In this document: positions 1 through 6,677 of the stretch, one piece after another | Layout: every line of letters begins with the position of its first letter | Numbering within the stretch: the stretch's first letter is position 1 | Origin: CAZRGV01 sp964599655 | GTDB taxonomy: Bacteria; Planctomycetota; Planctomycetia; Isosphaerales; Isosphaeraceae | Length of the DNA: 6,762 nucleotides | Direction: 5' to 3' | NCBI GenBank assembly: GCA_964599655.1 | Contig: CAZRGV010000230.1 | Location: 1 to 6,762 of the forward strand | Program-made: the position numbers and the translations under genes | The notes under the pieces: generated by a model | The model's database searches: none | Told to the model about the DNA's origin: nothing | The model's input: the letters and a program-made list of their open reading frames with translations, nothing else

Positions 1-1757
1 TCCGCGTTCGCCACGCCGTACAACAACGTCGCCGTCCCGATGCTCAAGCCGGCGGACGCGGACATCATCGCCCGAGGTCGGGGTCGGGGCGGAACCCGCT
101 GGATCGACTCGATGTAGCCCGGCGGGGCGTAGGCGTCGTTGCGCGAGATCATGAACACATTCCGCTGGATGTTCGTGATCCCGGTATTCCGGCGGATGAC
201 GTCGGCCAGCGTCGTGCGGGAGAGGGCCTGGACCTCGGCGCGGGAGAAGGTCGGGTCGAACTGGTAGAAGAAGCGGTCGCCGTCGCGGAGGCGGGTGAAT
301 TGGTCCCGCAGTCCGGCGGCGAGCAAGGGTCCGACGCTGGCCCCCGGCAGGTGATCCTCGGAGATGGCACCGACCCAGGGGTCGATGTTGTCGACGCTGC
401 CGTAGAGGCCCTTGAGCTGGGCCTGGAGCGTGGGATTGGAGGTGATCTGGTCGAACGACTGGACCCTGGGCAGGCCGTAGGCGGCGCGGAGGGTGTTGTA
501 ATCGGGCAGGCCGTGGTCGCGAGCTCGCTGGATGTTCAGCGAGGTGAGGTCGAGGCCGCCGGTGCCCGGAGGTCCGAACAGGAAGTTGCGCAAGGCGTCG
601 ACTACGTGTTGATCGATCTCCTGCATTGGCTGGGAGGCCAGCCCCTTGAGCACGACGTTCAGGTCATGGGAGTTGGCCATCAGGTCGGGCCGGAAGAACA
701 TGCCGGCCAGCATCAGCGGCCCTCTCGGATCGGGCGTGCCGTCGTTGTTGATCCGAAGAATCTGGGGCGAGAGCATGGTGTGGCCGACCCGGTAGAGGGC
801 CGCCGCGAAGCTGTTGGCCAGCGTGGCGTTGAGGTTGGGGTCGTAGTGGCCGACCGGGCTGGGGGCGTACGGGCCGAGCAGGGCGGGCAGGAACTCGTTG
901 AAGGTGATCGCCTCGATCTCGGCGCCGACAATCTTGCGGGCCATCTGGTAGATCTGCTCGTCGCTCCACCTCGGGTGCATGCGGGCGATGCGGTCGGCCC
1001 ACCAGTTGTGCTCCCGGACGAACAGGGTGTGCATCGCGGTCAGGCCGACTTGCTCGTTGGCCCGGATATCACCGGCCAGGTAGAGCTGGCTGTCGGGCAG
1101 TGGGCTTTCGTTGAGGACCGGCTGGCCCACGGTGTCGTACGGCAGCATGTCGCCTGGGCTGGTCTTGAGCCGGCCGCCCTGGAAGGTCCGCAGGGCCGCG
1201 GCCAGCGTGGGGTTCGATCCATAAACGCCCGATCCATCCAGGTAGGATGTGAGACTGTTGACTTGCTGTCGCGGGTTGCCGGGCCCGGTTCCGGTGGTCG
1301 GGTCATACGACGAGCGGAACATCGGGATCGTCTGGGTGCCGGTGCCGTTGGGGTCGAACATCGGGTCCCCCTTGGGCACGGGAACCGGATCGGGCTCGGG
1401 CGGAACAGCATCCAGGTTCAGCGCGATGTCATGGTCGACGAACTGACCCCACTGCCAGACGAAGTCGCTCAAGCCGCGGTTGTTGTAGATGGGACCGTTC
1501 TGCGCGACCACGGTCTGACTGATCAGCCGGGCGCTGGGGCGGTTCACTCCAGAGGGGGCCGAGACGCCATCGGCGTAGGCCGGTGGAGCCGCCCGTCGAA
1601 GCTGCGCTCCGGCCGCCCCCCACTCAGGATGTGCCAGGTTGTCGCCAACGCCGTCGATCGGTCGTATCCAGCTCGTCCCCGGCGTACTCAGCAACGTTCT
1701 CGGTTCCAGCGCTTCCAAGCTCGCGCGAAACGAAACTCTGGCGCGACCATGCGTCAT
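1..1757 (-). CDS. Animal-type heme peroxidase with LEPR-XLL N-terminus, 3' end outside the window
   Basis: This is a heme peroxidase of the animal (myeloperoxidase-like) family, expected to oxidise substrates with hydrogen peroxide outside the cytoplasm. About 585 residues are visible in one unbroken frame, and the stop lies beyond the left edge. Residues 17-24 read LEPRTLLS, the LEPR-XLL motif of planctomycete exported proteins. The peroxidase domain spans about residues 30-545. QWGQFVDHD carries distal Gln105, Asp108, distal His109 and calcium-ligand Asp110. TSYLDGS matches the second calcium loop. DIRANEQ gives catalytic Arg232 and Glu235, YRVGHTML gives proximal His326, and LNIQRARDHG gives Asn408. 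Where myeloperoxidase has its heme-linking Met there is Gln236. The ATG at 1757 has an AAAAGGG ribosome site six bases upstream. The tail after about residue 550 is Arg/Pro/Ala-rich and unlike the domain. The natural substrate cannot be told from sequence. Confidence 0.93.
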   Translation of the reverse strand, partial: MTHGRARVSFRASLEALEPRTLLSTPGTSWIRPIDGVGDNLAHPEWGAAGAQLRRAAPPAYADGVSAPSGVNRPSARLISQTVVAQNGPIYNNRGLSDFVWQWGQFVDHDIALNLDAVPPEPDPVPVPKGDPMFDPNGTGTQTIPMFRSSYDPTTGTGPGNPRQQVNSLTSYLDGSGVYGSNPTLAAALRTFQGGRLKTSPGDMLPYDTVGQPVLNESPLPDSQLYLAGDIRANEQVGLTAMHTLFVREHNWWADRIARMHPRWSDEQIYQMARKIVGAEIEAITFNEFLPALLGPYAPSPVGHYDPNLNATLANSFAAALYRVGHTMLSPQILRINNDGTPDPRGPLMLAGMFFRPDLMANSHDLNVVLKGLASQPMQEIDQHVVDALRNFLFGPPGTGGLDLTSLNIQRARDHGLPDYNTLRAAYGLPRVQSFDQITSNPTLQAQLKGLYGSVDNIDPWVGAISEDHLPGASVGPLLAAGLRDQFTRLRDGDRFFYQFDPTFSRAEVQALSRTTLADVIRRNTGITNIQRNVFMISRNDAYAPPGYIESIQRVPPRPRPRAMMSASAGLSIGTATLLYGVANA

Positions 1758-1814
1758 TGGTTGCCCTTTTCCATGTTGTGATGTTTGGCCGCCAAGAGGA
1801 AGGATGAACGAGAA

Positions 1815-1844
1815 ACTATAGCCCAGGAAATGCGGCCGCGTCAG
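1815..1844 (-). promoter_or_regulatory. Candidate sigma70-type promoter for the peroxidase gene
   Basis: On the minus strand CTGACG (1844-1839) and TATAGT (1820-1815) are separated by 18 bases. They match TTGACA at four of six positions and TATAAT at five of six. The -10 box lies about 58 bases upstream of the peroxidase ATG, leaving room for a short leader. This is a visual match only, and planctomycete promoters are not well defined. Confidence 0.3.
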
Positions 1845-1862
1845 CCCCTTTTACCCCCTCGA

Positions 1863-1893
1863 TTGGCCACTGCCCGGGAATGGGTCCTAGACT
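1863..1893 (+). promoter_or_regulatory. Weak candidate promoter for the GT-C/oxidoreductase pair
   Basis: TTGGCC (1863-1868) and TAGACT (1888-1893) are 19 bases apart and match the -35 and -10 consensus at four of six positions each. The pair lies about 78 bases upstream of the chosen ATG. The match is poor and the spacer long, so this only marks the most promoter-like spot in the divergent gap. Confidence 0.18.
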
Positions 1894-1956
1894 GTCCCGG
1901 GGTGCGCGTTGCGCGTGGTCGGCGGAACACCGCCGCGATTCAAGGGATGGGTGAAC

Positions 1957-1964
1957 GAGGGGGA
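1957..1964 (+). promoter_or_regulatory. Ribosome binding site that decides the GT-C start
   Basis: GAGGGGGA lies six bases before the ATG at 1971. The frame is open further upstream, to a TTG at 1785 and an ATG at 1947. Neither has an equally good site, and the extra residues would place a charged, non-conserved stretch before the first membrane segment. The ATG at 1971 is therefore preferred. Confidence 0.6.
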
Positions 1965-1970
1965 CGATCG

Positions 1971-3986
1971 ATGACGGTCGCGGACGCAACCCGGAACCAA
2001 CGACCGATCCACAAGGAATCCAGAACGGAATCTGATCCTGAAAGGACTCGTTCCCGGTCGGCATCCGAAACCGGTCGTGCCCTGACCTGGATGGCCGTGG
2101 CGTTGGCCGCGAGAGCCGCCCTGGCCGCGCGGATCGAGGGGCTGCTCGACCACGACCAGGCCGTCGTCGGCCTGATGGCCCTTGATGTTTCCAGAATGCA
2201 ACGCTGGCCCATTTTCTTTGATGGACAACGATACATGGGGGCCCTGGAAGCCTATACAGCGGCCGTCTTTGTGGCCTTCTTCGGCCACTCGCCAACGGTC
2301 GTGGCGATGGCTCCGGTGTTCTATTTCGGGCTCTTCGTGGCGGGTCAGTACTTGCTCTGGAGCCGCTGGTCAGGCCGAGCGACCGGGCACCTCGCCGCCT
2401 TGCTGACCGTGGTCTCGGCTCCGATGGCGGCCTTCTGGACGGTGATCCCACGGGGGGGTTATGTCGAGTGCCTGACCTGGGCCATCCCGGTTCTTGGACT
2501 CTACCGTGACCTGACCCGTCCGGGCGCGGCACCGCTATCCAAGGCCGGTCAGTTCGGCTGGGGATTCCTGCTGGCGCTCGGGTACTTCCTGAACCCGCTT
2601 TCGCTGATCGTCTACGCAACCTTGGCCCTCGACTGGACCTTCGGCCGGCATGGGGCGGACCTGCGACGACTCCGAGGGCGATCGCGGCGCTGGCTCGACT
2701 CGCCTTGGGCCCCGCTGATTGAGCTGGGGTTCGGCTTGATCCTTGTGGTCGTTCTGGCATTGGGCTGCCATGTGGGGCCCGACCCCTTTCACAACGACCG
2801 GGTGCGGTTCCTCTTCCTGCTCGACCCTGATCCGACATCCTTGAAGGTCGGGATGGGGCTGGCGGTTGTGGCGATGGCCCTGGGGCTGTCGGCCTGGTGG
2901 ACCGGCGCGGCGGGCCGACTGTTTGCCCTGGCGTCGAGCCGGATCTGGTTCATGCTCGGGGCGATGTCGGCCCTGTCTCCCTTCCCCTTGCACGGCTTGC
3001 GAGTCCGGCTTGGACTGGCCCCGCCCGACCTGTCCTTGCCGATCTGGATCCGAGCGCCCTGGGCCATCGGGGTCAACCTCCGAGACGGCGCCCAGGCGCT
3101 CGGACCTCTGATCGGTTCCAACGCGCGGGGACTGGATACGTCGCTGGTTGGCCAGGGGATCGTCATGCCGCCGGCCGCGATGCCCGGCCTGGCCCGGTTC
3201 CTCGCGGTCGTCTCGCCTTTGGTCGTCGCGCTGGTCCTTTCGCTGGTGGCGACGGTCGCCTGGCGAGACCGTGGGGCCTGGCGCGCGGTCTGGTCGCTCC
3301 GAGGCGATCGCCCGACCCCGCCGACCGTGCTCGCCTTGACCGGCCTGGCCGTCGCGACCGGCCTCTACCTGCTCCAGGCGTCGAGCGTCGACTGCTCGTC
3401 GGTCCGCTATCTAGTGCCGGTCTGGATTGTCCTGCCCGGATTGGTCGCCTCGGGATTGTTGATCTGGCCGGTTCGGGCGAGAGTGGGCGCCCTGGCCCTG
3501 CTGGTCGGGCTCTGGGGGACCTCGCAGGTGAATCTCTGGGCCGACATGGACCGGCCGAGCCCGGTTCGTCCCCTGGCCGAGGACCTCCGCCAGCGCGGCG
3601 TGCGGGGGATCGTCGCCCCGACGCCCGTCGCCTTGCTTGTCGCCGAGCTGACGAGCGGACAGGTCGGCGCGGTGGAGTACCACTCCACCTGGCCGAGACT
3701 TCGGGACCGCTACGCCGATCGGTTCAAGCCGGGCGAGCCGGTCGTTTGCGTGGTCGACACGAACCTCCACGGCCCGCCGACCACCGAGGATCTCGTCGGC
3801 CAGCTTCACGCCCTGGCCCGGCTGTATCCCGATCGCGTCGGGCTCGATCGCCGCATCGGCGCCTTCGAGATTTGGCACGCCGACCTACCGCTGGCCGAGA
3901 TCCTGACCCCGGCGTTCGATCCCTTGCACGACAGGCCAGGGGCGGGAACAATCACGGCTCGAGGGCCGACGGAGCCCGAACCGTAA
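1971..3986 (+). CDS. Polytopic membrane protein, GT-C / GT39-like glycosyltransferase
   Basis: The product is a 671-residue integral membrane protein resembling GT-C enzymes, which transfer a sugar from a lipid-linked donor on the outer face of the membrane. After a charged, Arg-rich cytoplasmic head (about 1-36) I count roughly twelve hydrophobic segments, near 37-55, 94-105, 109-129, 140-159, 165-178, 195-220, 250-268, 293-310, 323-338, 407-431, 453-470 and 479-523. A soluble tail of about 145 residues follows. The first outer loop holds HDQAVVGLMA with Asp60 and Asp62, then WPIFFDGQRYMGALE (79-93). This is the acidic-loop layout of GT39-like proteins, where an Asp is catalytic. RYLVPVW (479-485) resembles the late RYxxP motif of the fold. 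The oxidoreductase gene follows by 27 bases, suggesting co-transcription. Donor and acceptor are unknown, and a non-enzymatic membrane protein of the same fold is possible. Confidence 0.78.
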   Translation: MTVADATRNQRPIHKESRTESDPERTRSRSASETGRALTWMAVALAARAALAARIEGLLDHDQAVVGLMALDVSRMQRWPIFFDGQRYMGALEAYTAAVFVAFFGHSPTVVAMAPVFYFGLFVAGQYLLWSRWSGRATGHLAALLTVVSAPMAAFWTVIPRGGYVECLTWAIPVLGLYRDLTRPGAAPLSKAGQFGWGFLLALGYFLNPLSLIVYATLALDWTFGRHGADLRRLRGRSRRWLDSPWAPLIELGFGLILVVVLALGCHVGPDPFHNDRVRFLFLLDPDPTSLKVGMGLAVVAMALGLSAWWTGAAGRLFALASSRIWFMLGAMSALSPFPLHGLRVRLGLAPPDLSLPIWIRAPWAIGVNLRDGAQALGPLIGSNARGLDTSLVGQGIVMPPAAMPGLARFLAVVSPLVVALVLSLVATVAWRDRGAWRAVWSLRGDRPTPPTVLALTGLAVATGLYLLQASSVDCSSVRYLVPVWIVLPGLVASGLLIWPVRARVGALALLVGLWGTSQVNLWADMDRPSPVRPLAEDLRQRGVRGIVAPTPVALLVAELTSGQVGAVEYHSTWPRLRDRYADRFKPGEPVVCVVDTNLHGPPTTEDLVGQLHALARLYPDRVGLDRRIGAFEIWHADLPLAEILTPAFDPLHDRPGAGTITARGPTEPEP

Positions 3987-4013
3987 TCCGAACGCGAAGG
4001 CGAACTGATTCTC

Positions 4014-4985
4014 ATGGCGGAACCCACCTTGAACTGGGGCATCCTCGGCTGTGCCCGGATCAGCCGCCGGGGTCTGATCCCCGGCATCCTCGGCTCCGAG
4101 AGCGGGCGGCTCGTCGGACTGGCCAGCCGCGACCTCGCGGCCGCCCGCGCCTGGGCCGCCGAGTTCGGCATCCCTCGGGCCTTCGGCTCGTATCACGAGC
4201 TGATCCAGGACCCCGAGATCGAGGCCGTCTACATCCCGCTGCCCAACGAGCTACACCGGCCCTGGGTCTTCGCGGCGGCCGACGCCGGCAAGCACATCCT
4301 CTGCGAGAAGCCGCTGGCGCTCGACGCCGACGAGGCCCTGGCCATGGTCGAGCACTGCCGGGTCCGCGGCGTCCTCCTGATGGAAGCCTTCATGTGGCGG
4401 CACCAGCCGCGGACCGCCGCGATCCGATCGCTCGTCGACGACGGGGCCATCGGCCCGTTGCGGCTGATCCGCTCGTCCTTCTCGTTCCCGATCGAGCCGG
4501 GCGACTGGCGGCTCGATCCCGGCCGAGGCGGCGGCGCCCTCTGGGATGTCGGCTGCTACGGCGTGAGCACCGCGCGTCTATTCGCGGGAACCGAGCCCGA
4601 GACCATTCAGGGCATGGCCCACATCGGGCCGACCGGCGTTGACATGACCCTCACCGCCGAACTCGCGTTCCCCAACGGTCTGATCGGTCTGATTGATTGC
4701 AGCTTCGAGCAGCCGTTCCGCTGCTCGTATGAGCTGGTCGGCACTCGAGGCGCCATCGAGGTTCCCGACGCCTACCTGCCGCCAGCCCGACCCACCGCGA
4801 GGATTCGTTCGGCCGACTCCGACCGCACGCTCGACTTCGACGGCCGAGACCAGTACGCCGCGATGGTCGATGCCTTCGGCCGGGCCGTTGCCGAAGGGCG
4901 GCTGACCGATCCGTCCGAGGACGGAATGGCCCAGATGCGCGTGCTCGACGTGATTCGACGGGCCGCCCGGCCATTGCGCGATTGA
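4014..4985 (+). CDS. Gfo/Idh/MocA family NAD(P)-dependent oxidoreductase
   Basis: This 323-residue cytoplasmic enzyme is a sugar or polyol dehydrogenase of the glucose-fructose oxidoreductase type. The N-terminal Rossmann domain (about 5-125) starts with WGILGCARIS (8-17), the dinucleotide-binding loop. CEKPLAL includes the family EKP motif at 98-100, with Lys99 in the catalytic position. EAFMWRHQP (124-132) opens the C-terminal alpha/beta domain. GGGALWDVGCY (172-182) supplies Asp178 and Tyr182, matching the Lys/Tyr pair of dimeric dihydrodiol and xylose dehydrogenases. The length is normal and the protein looks intact. No Tat signal is present, so it should act inside the cell. The ATG is preceded by GAAGG at 3996-4000, a rather long 13 bases away. 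Position directly after the GT-C gene suggests a joint role in sugar metabolism or envelope glycans, but the substrate cannot be assigned. Confidence 0.93.
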   Translation: MAEPTLNWGILGCARISRRGLIPGILGSESGRLVGLASRDLAAARAWAAEFGIPRAFGSYHELIQDPEIEAVYIPLPNELHRPWVFAAADAGKHILCEKPLALDADEALAMVEHCRVRGVLLMEAFMWRHQPRTAAIRSLVDDGAIGPLRLIRSSFSFPIEPGDWRLDPGRGGGALWDVGCYGVSTARLFAGTEPETIQGMAHIGPTGVDMTLTAELAFPNGLIGLIDCSFEQPFRCSYELVGTRGAIEVPDAYLPPARPTARIRSADSDRTLDFDGRDQYAAMVDAFGRAVAEGRLTDPSEDGMAQMRVLDVIRRAARPLRD

Positions 4986-5069
4986 CGACGTTCCGGCCTG
5001 TTTCATCACCGGCGGAGGTTTTTCCGTGGCCGCCCATTTTGTTCGATCGCGTCGGCCTGATTCCTCGAT

Positions 5070-5146
5070 AGTCTGGTCGGGTCCGCCGTGCGGACCGCTC
5101 TGGCCCGATCGAGGAGGATGGTCCGCACGGCGGACCCGACCAGACT
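5070..5146. repeat. Perfect 27-bp inverted repeat with nested small hairpins
   Basis: The arm at 5070-5096 is the exact reverse complement of the arm at 5120-5146, with a 23-base spacer. Each arm contains its own dyad: GGTCCGC, three bases, GCGGACC. The segment can therefore fold either as one long stem or as a cloverleaf with two seven-pair hairpins closed by an outer 10- to 11-pair stem. It starts 84 bases after the oxidoreductase stop. No T-run follows on either strand, so it is not a classical intrinsic terminator, though it could still stop or stabilise transcripts from the convergent genes. A dispersed palindromic element of the REP or MITE kind is the other main possibility. The symmetry is read directly; the role is unknown. 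Confidence 0.85.
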
Positions 5147-5434
5147 CTCACGAGTCACGTTCTTGAGGCGTCTTCAGGGTGGCTCCTCGGGCGCGCGGTG
5201 TCGGCGATGGCATTCTTTGTCGCGCATCGCGCGTCCGGTGGGTTTTCTCGAAACGGTGGATCTCGCTCGTTGAAAACTCGTGCGTTGCGATCTGGATCTC
5301 GTCGGTAGCACATACCCGCGCTGCAGAAACCGATAAAAGGGCCGACGCCCTGACGCGCTCCGCGAACGGAGACACGCCAGGACGCCGATACCAGACGACT
5401 TCACGACGTCGACTCGCTCCCGACTCGTATCCTT

Positions 5435-5465
5435 CCACGGAGCGAGCCTCGATCCAGCTCCGTGG
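5435..5465 (-). terminator. Hairpin just after the EF-hand gene, possible terminator
   Basis: CCACGGAGC (5435-5443) and GCTCCGTGG (5457-5465) form a perfect nine-pair stem with a 13-base loop. It begins four bases beyond the stop codon of the minus-strand EF-hand gene. The bases following it on that strand are AAGGAT, so the usual T-run is missing. Position and stem strength suggest a transcript end or 3'-protecting structure. Confidence 0.38.
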
Positions 5466-5469
5466 TTCG

Positions 5470-6534
5470 TCAGGGCCGTCGTGTCGCGGCGGGTTGTGAG
5501 GGCGCGGTCGAGCTGGGGGTCGGGGTCGCATTGATGTTGGGAACCGGCGAGACTTCGCTCGGCAGCCGACCCGATTCAATCAGTTTATCAATAGAATTGG
5601 ATGCGTCGGGCACCTCGAGCGCCCGGACCTGGGAAACGATCACCCGCGCGGCCCTCCGGAGCTCCTGGGGCGTGAGCTGACCGTCAAGGTTGGCATCGAG
5701 CACGTCGAAAACCGTGTTGGCCGGCTCGACCATCGCCTTGGCGAATTCGTCCTTGCTCAGGGCGCCGCTGTTGTCGGCGTCCGCTTGCTGGAACGCCGCC
5801 TGAGCCGCGGCGCGAACCAGGCCGTACATGGCGGCGTTGATCTCGGTGGGGCTCATCCGGTCATCACGATTGGTATCCGCGACGGCGTAAACCCCATCAA
5901 CCGCCGTGTTGACGGCCTGCCGCAACTCGCTGGCCTGAATCTGCTTGTCATTGTTGCCGTCCAGCAACTGGCCGAGCGTGTTCACGGCCTGGGTTCCAGC
6001 GAGGTTCGCCTGCTTCGGATCCCTGGCTCGTTGCAGGACAAACTTCAGGATCGGGTTGCGCCGCAGGGTGCCTTCGCGAGCCTGTTGAGCCTCGTCGCGA
6101 GAGAGCACGCCGTCGCCGTTGGCGTCGGCCCGGAAGAAGAAGCCGCCGACCATCAGGTTGCCGGCGTCCACCGCCTCTCGCTTGGAGATCAGGCCGTCGT
6201 GGTCTTCATCGGCCAGCATGAAGAGCAGCTTGCCAGTGTCCTGCACGTCTTGCAACGTGTCGATCGGACCGGGAAGATCGCCGGGCAGGCGAGAGATTTC
6301 GATTCCTTGATCGTTGCGAGCCGGCAGGGGCATGCGAGCCGCCGGCTGGAGCGCGGTCGTCGGCTCCGCGGCGGGGGCCGCCGGATCGGGGGCGATCGCG
6401 GCGGGTGGCGTCGTGGCGGGGTCCTGTCTCGGAATCGGCACCGCGGGCCGTGTCTGGGCTCGTGCCATGCTCGACGCCGCCACCAGGCCGAGGCCCAGCG
6501 CGGTGAATCCTTTGATCCAGTTCATGATGTTCAT
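5470..6534 (-). CDS. Secreted calcium-binding protein with six EF-hand loops
   Basis: This 354-residue protein should bind calcium in the periplasm or at the cell surface. Residues 1-26 form a signal peptide: a Lys at 8, a hydrophobic core about 9-21, and an ARA cleavage site before Gln27. A Pro/Ala-rich linker follows (28-73). Six 12-residue EF-hand loops lie at 109-120, 137-148, 192-203, 220-231, 252-263 and 280-291, for example DEDHDGLISKRE and DANGDGVLSRDE. Each has Asp at position 1 and Glu at 12. Loops 3 and 4 have Lys and Asp at position 6 instead of Gly, so they may bind more weakly. The loops form three pairs, each with exactly 28 residues between starts. A Pro/Thr/Ser-rich tail (about 328-354) ends the protein. 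No enzymatic domain is visible. The start has a strong ribosome site and the next Met is three residues later. Its partner or role is unknown. Confidence 0.9.
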   Translation of the reverse strand: MNIMNWIKGFTALGLGLVAASSMARAQTRPAVPIPRQDPATTPPAAIAPDPAAPAAEPTTALQPAARMPLPARNDQGIEISRLPGDLPGPIDTLQDVQDTGKLLFMLADEDHDGLISKREAVDAGNLMVGGFFFRADANGDGVLSRDEAQQAREGTLRRNPILKFVLQRARDPKQANLAGTQAVNTLGQLLDGNNDKQIQASELRQAVNTAVDGVYAVADTNRDDRMSPTEINAAMYGLVRAAAQAAFQQADADNSGALSKDEFAKAMVEPANTVFDVLDANLDGQLTPQELRRAARVIVSQVRALEVPDASNSIDKLIESGRLPSEVSPVPNINATPTPSSTAPSQPAATRRP

Positions 6535-6540
6535 ACGTGT

Positions 6541-6548
6541 TCCTCCTC
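6541..6548 (-). promoter_or_regulatory. Strong ribosome binding site of the EF-hand gene
   Basis: On the minus strand GAGGAGGA stands six bases before the ATG at 6534. It is the best Shine-Dalgarno match in the window and settles the start codon in favour of the first of two nearby ATGs (6534 and 6525). Confidence 0.75.
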
Positions 6549-6603
6549 AGGTCGCATTCCACTCCGGGTGAGACTCCGGAGCGATCGTGCGCGAAGCATC
6601 GCG

Positions 6604-6677
6604 GGCCGTTCCGAACGGCCGTTTGCCGAACGCTGGAGTCGCCCAAACCGTTCCGCAACGGGGATGCCAAGATCCCC
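6604..6677. promoter_or_regulatory. Cluster of short dyads upstream of the EF-hand gene
   Basis: Three perfect dyads lie within 74 bases, starting about 70 bases upstream of the EF-hand start. GGCCGTTC and GAACGGCC (6604-6620) flank a single base. CCGTT and AACGG (6648-6661) flank four bases. GGGGAT and ATCCCC (6660-6677) flank six bases. The first two share the half-site CCGTTCCG, at 6606-6613 and 6648-6655. They could be operator sites for a dimeric regulator, leader hairpins, or the terminator of a gene beyond the right edge. No protein or RNA is assigned. Confidence 0.3.

Larger units (their letters stand above)
4986..5469. other. 484-bp non-coding stretch between convergent genes
   Basis: This stretch lies between the convergent 3' ends of the oxidoreductase and EF-hand genes. 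It contains the 27-bp inverted repeat and the hairpin listed separately. Between about 5200 and 5340 the base composition is less GC-rich than the neighbouring genes. A short CTCCG/CGGAG dyad sits at 5358-5371 and reads on the minus strand as a five-pair stem with a TTCG loop. Open frames here, including a 106-codon one on the plus strand from 5179, are Arg/Ser-rich, lack a convincing ribosome site and resemble no family I know. I see no supportable gene or RNA. Confidence 0.7.

Noticed and set aside
300..1781. 493-codon plus-strand open frame
   Set aside because: It lies antisense to the peroxidase, whose minus-strand frame shows all family motifs. High GC content makes long antisense frames common, and this translation resembles no family.
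1785..1970. N-terminal extension of the GT-C protein to a TTG at 1785
   Set aside because: The extra 62 residues are charged and low in hydrophobicity, and there is no good ribosome site before the TTG. The ATG at 1971 has a strong one.
1816..2838. 340-codon minus-strand open frame
   Set aside because: It is antisense to the GT-C gene and the divergent gap, is Arg/Pro/Ser-rich, and has no recognisable motif.
2897..4642. 581-codon plus-strand open frame overlapping the GT-C and oxidoreductase genes
   Set aside because: The translation is almost entirely Arg/Gly/Ala/Pro and runs across the end of one recognisable gene and into the next. It is an out-of-frame shadow of both.
5179..5499. 106-codon plus-strand open frame in the intergenic stretch
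   Set aside because: It has a GTG start without a clear ribosome site, a biased Arg/Ser composition, and runs into the end of the convergent EF-hand gene.
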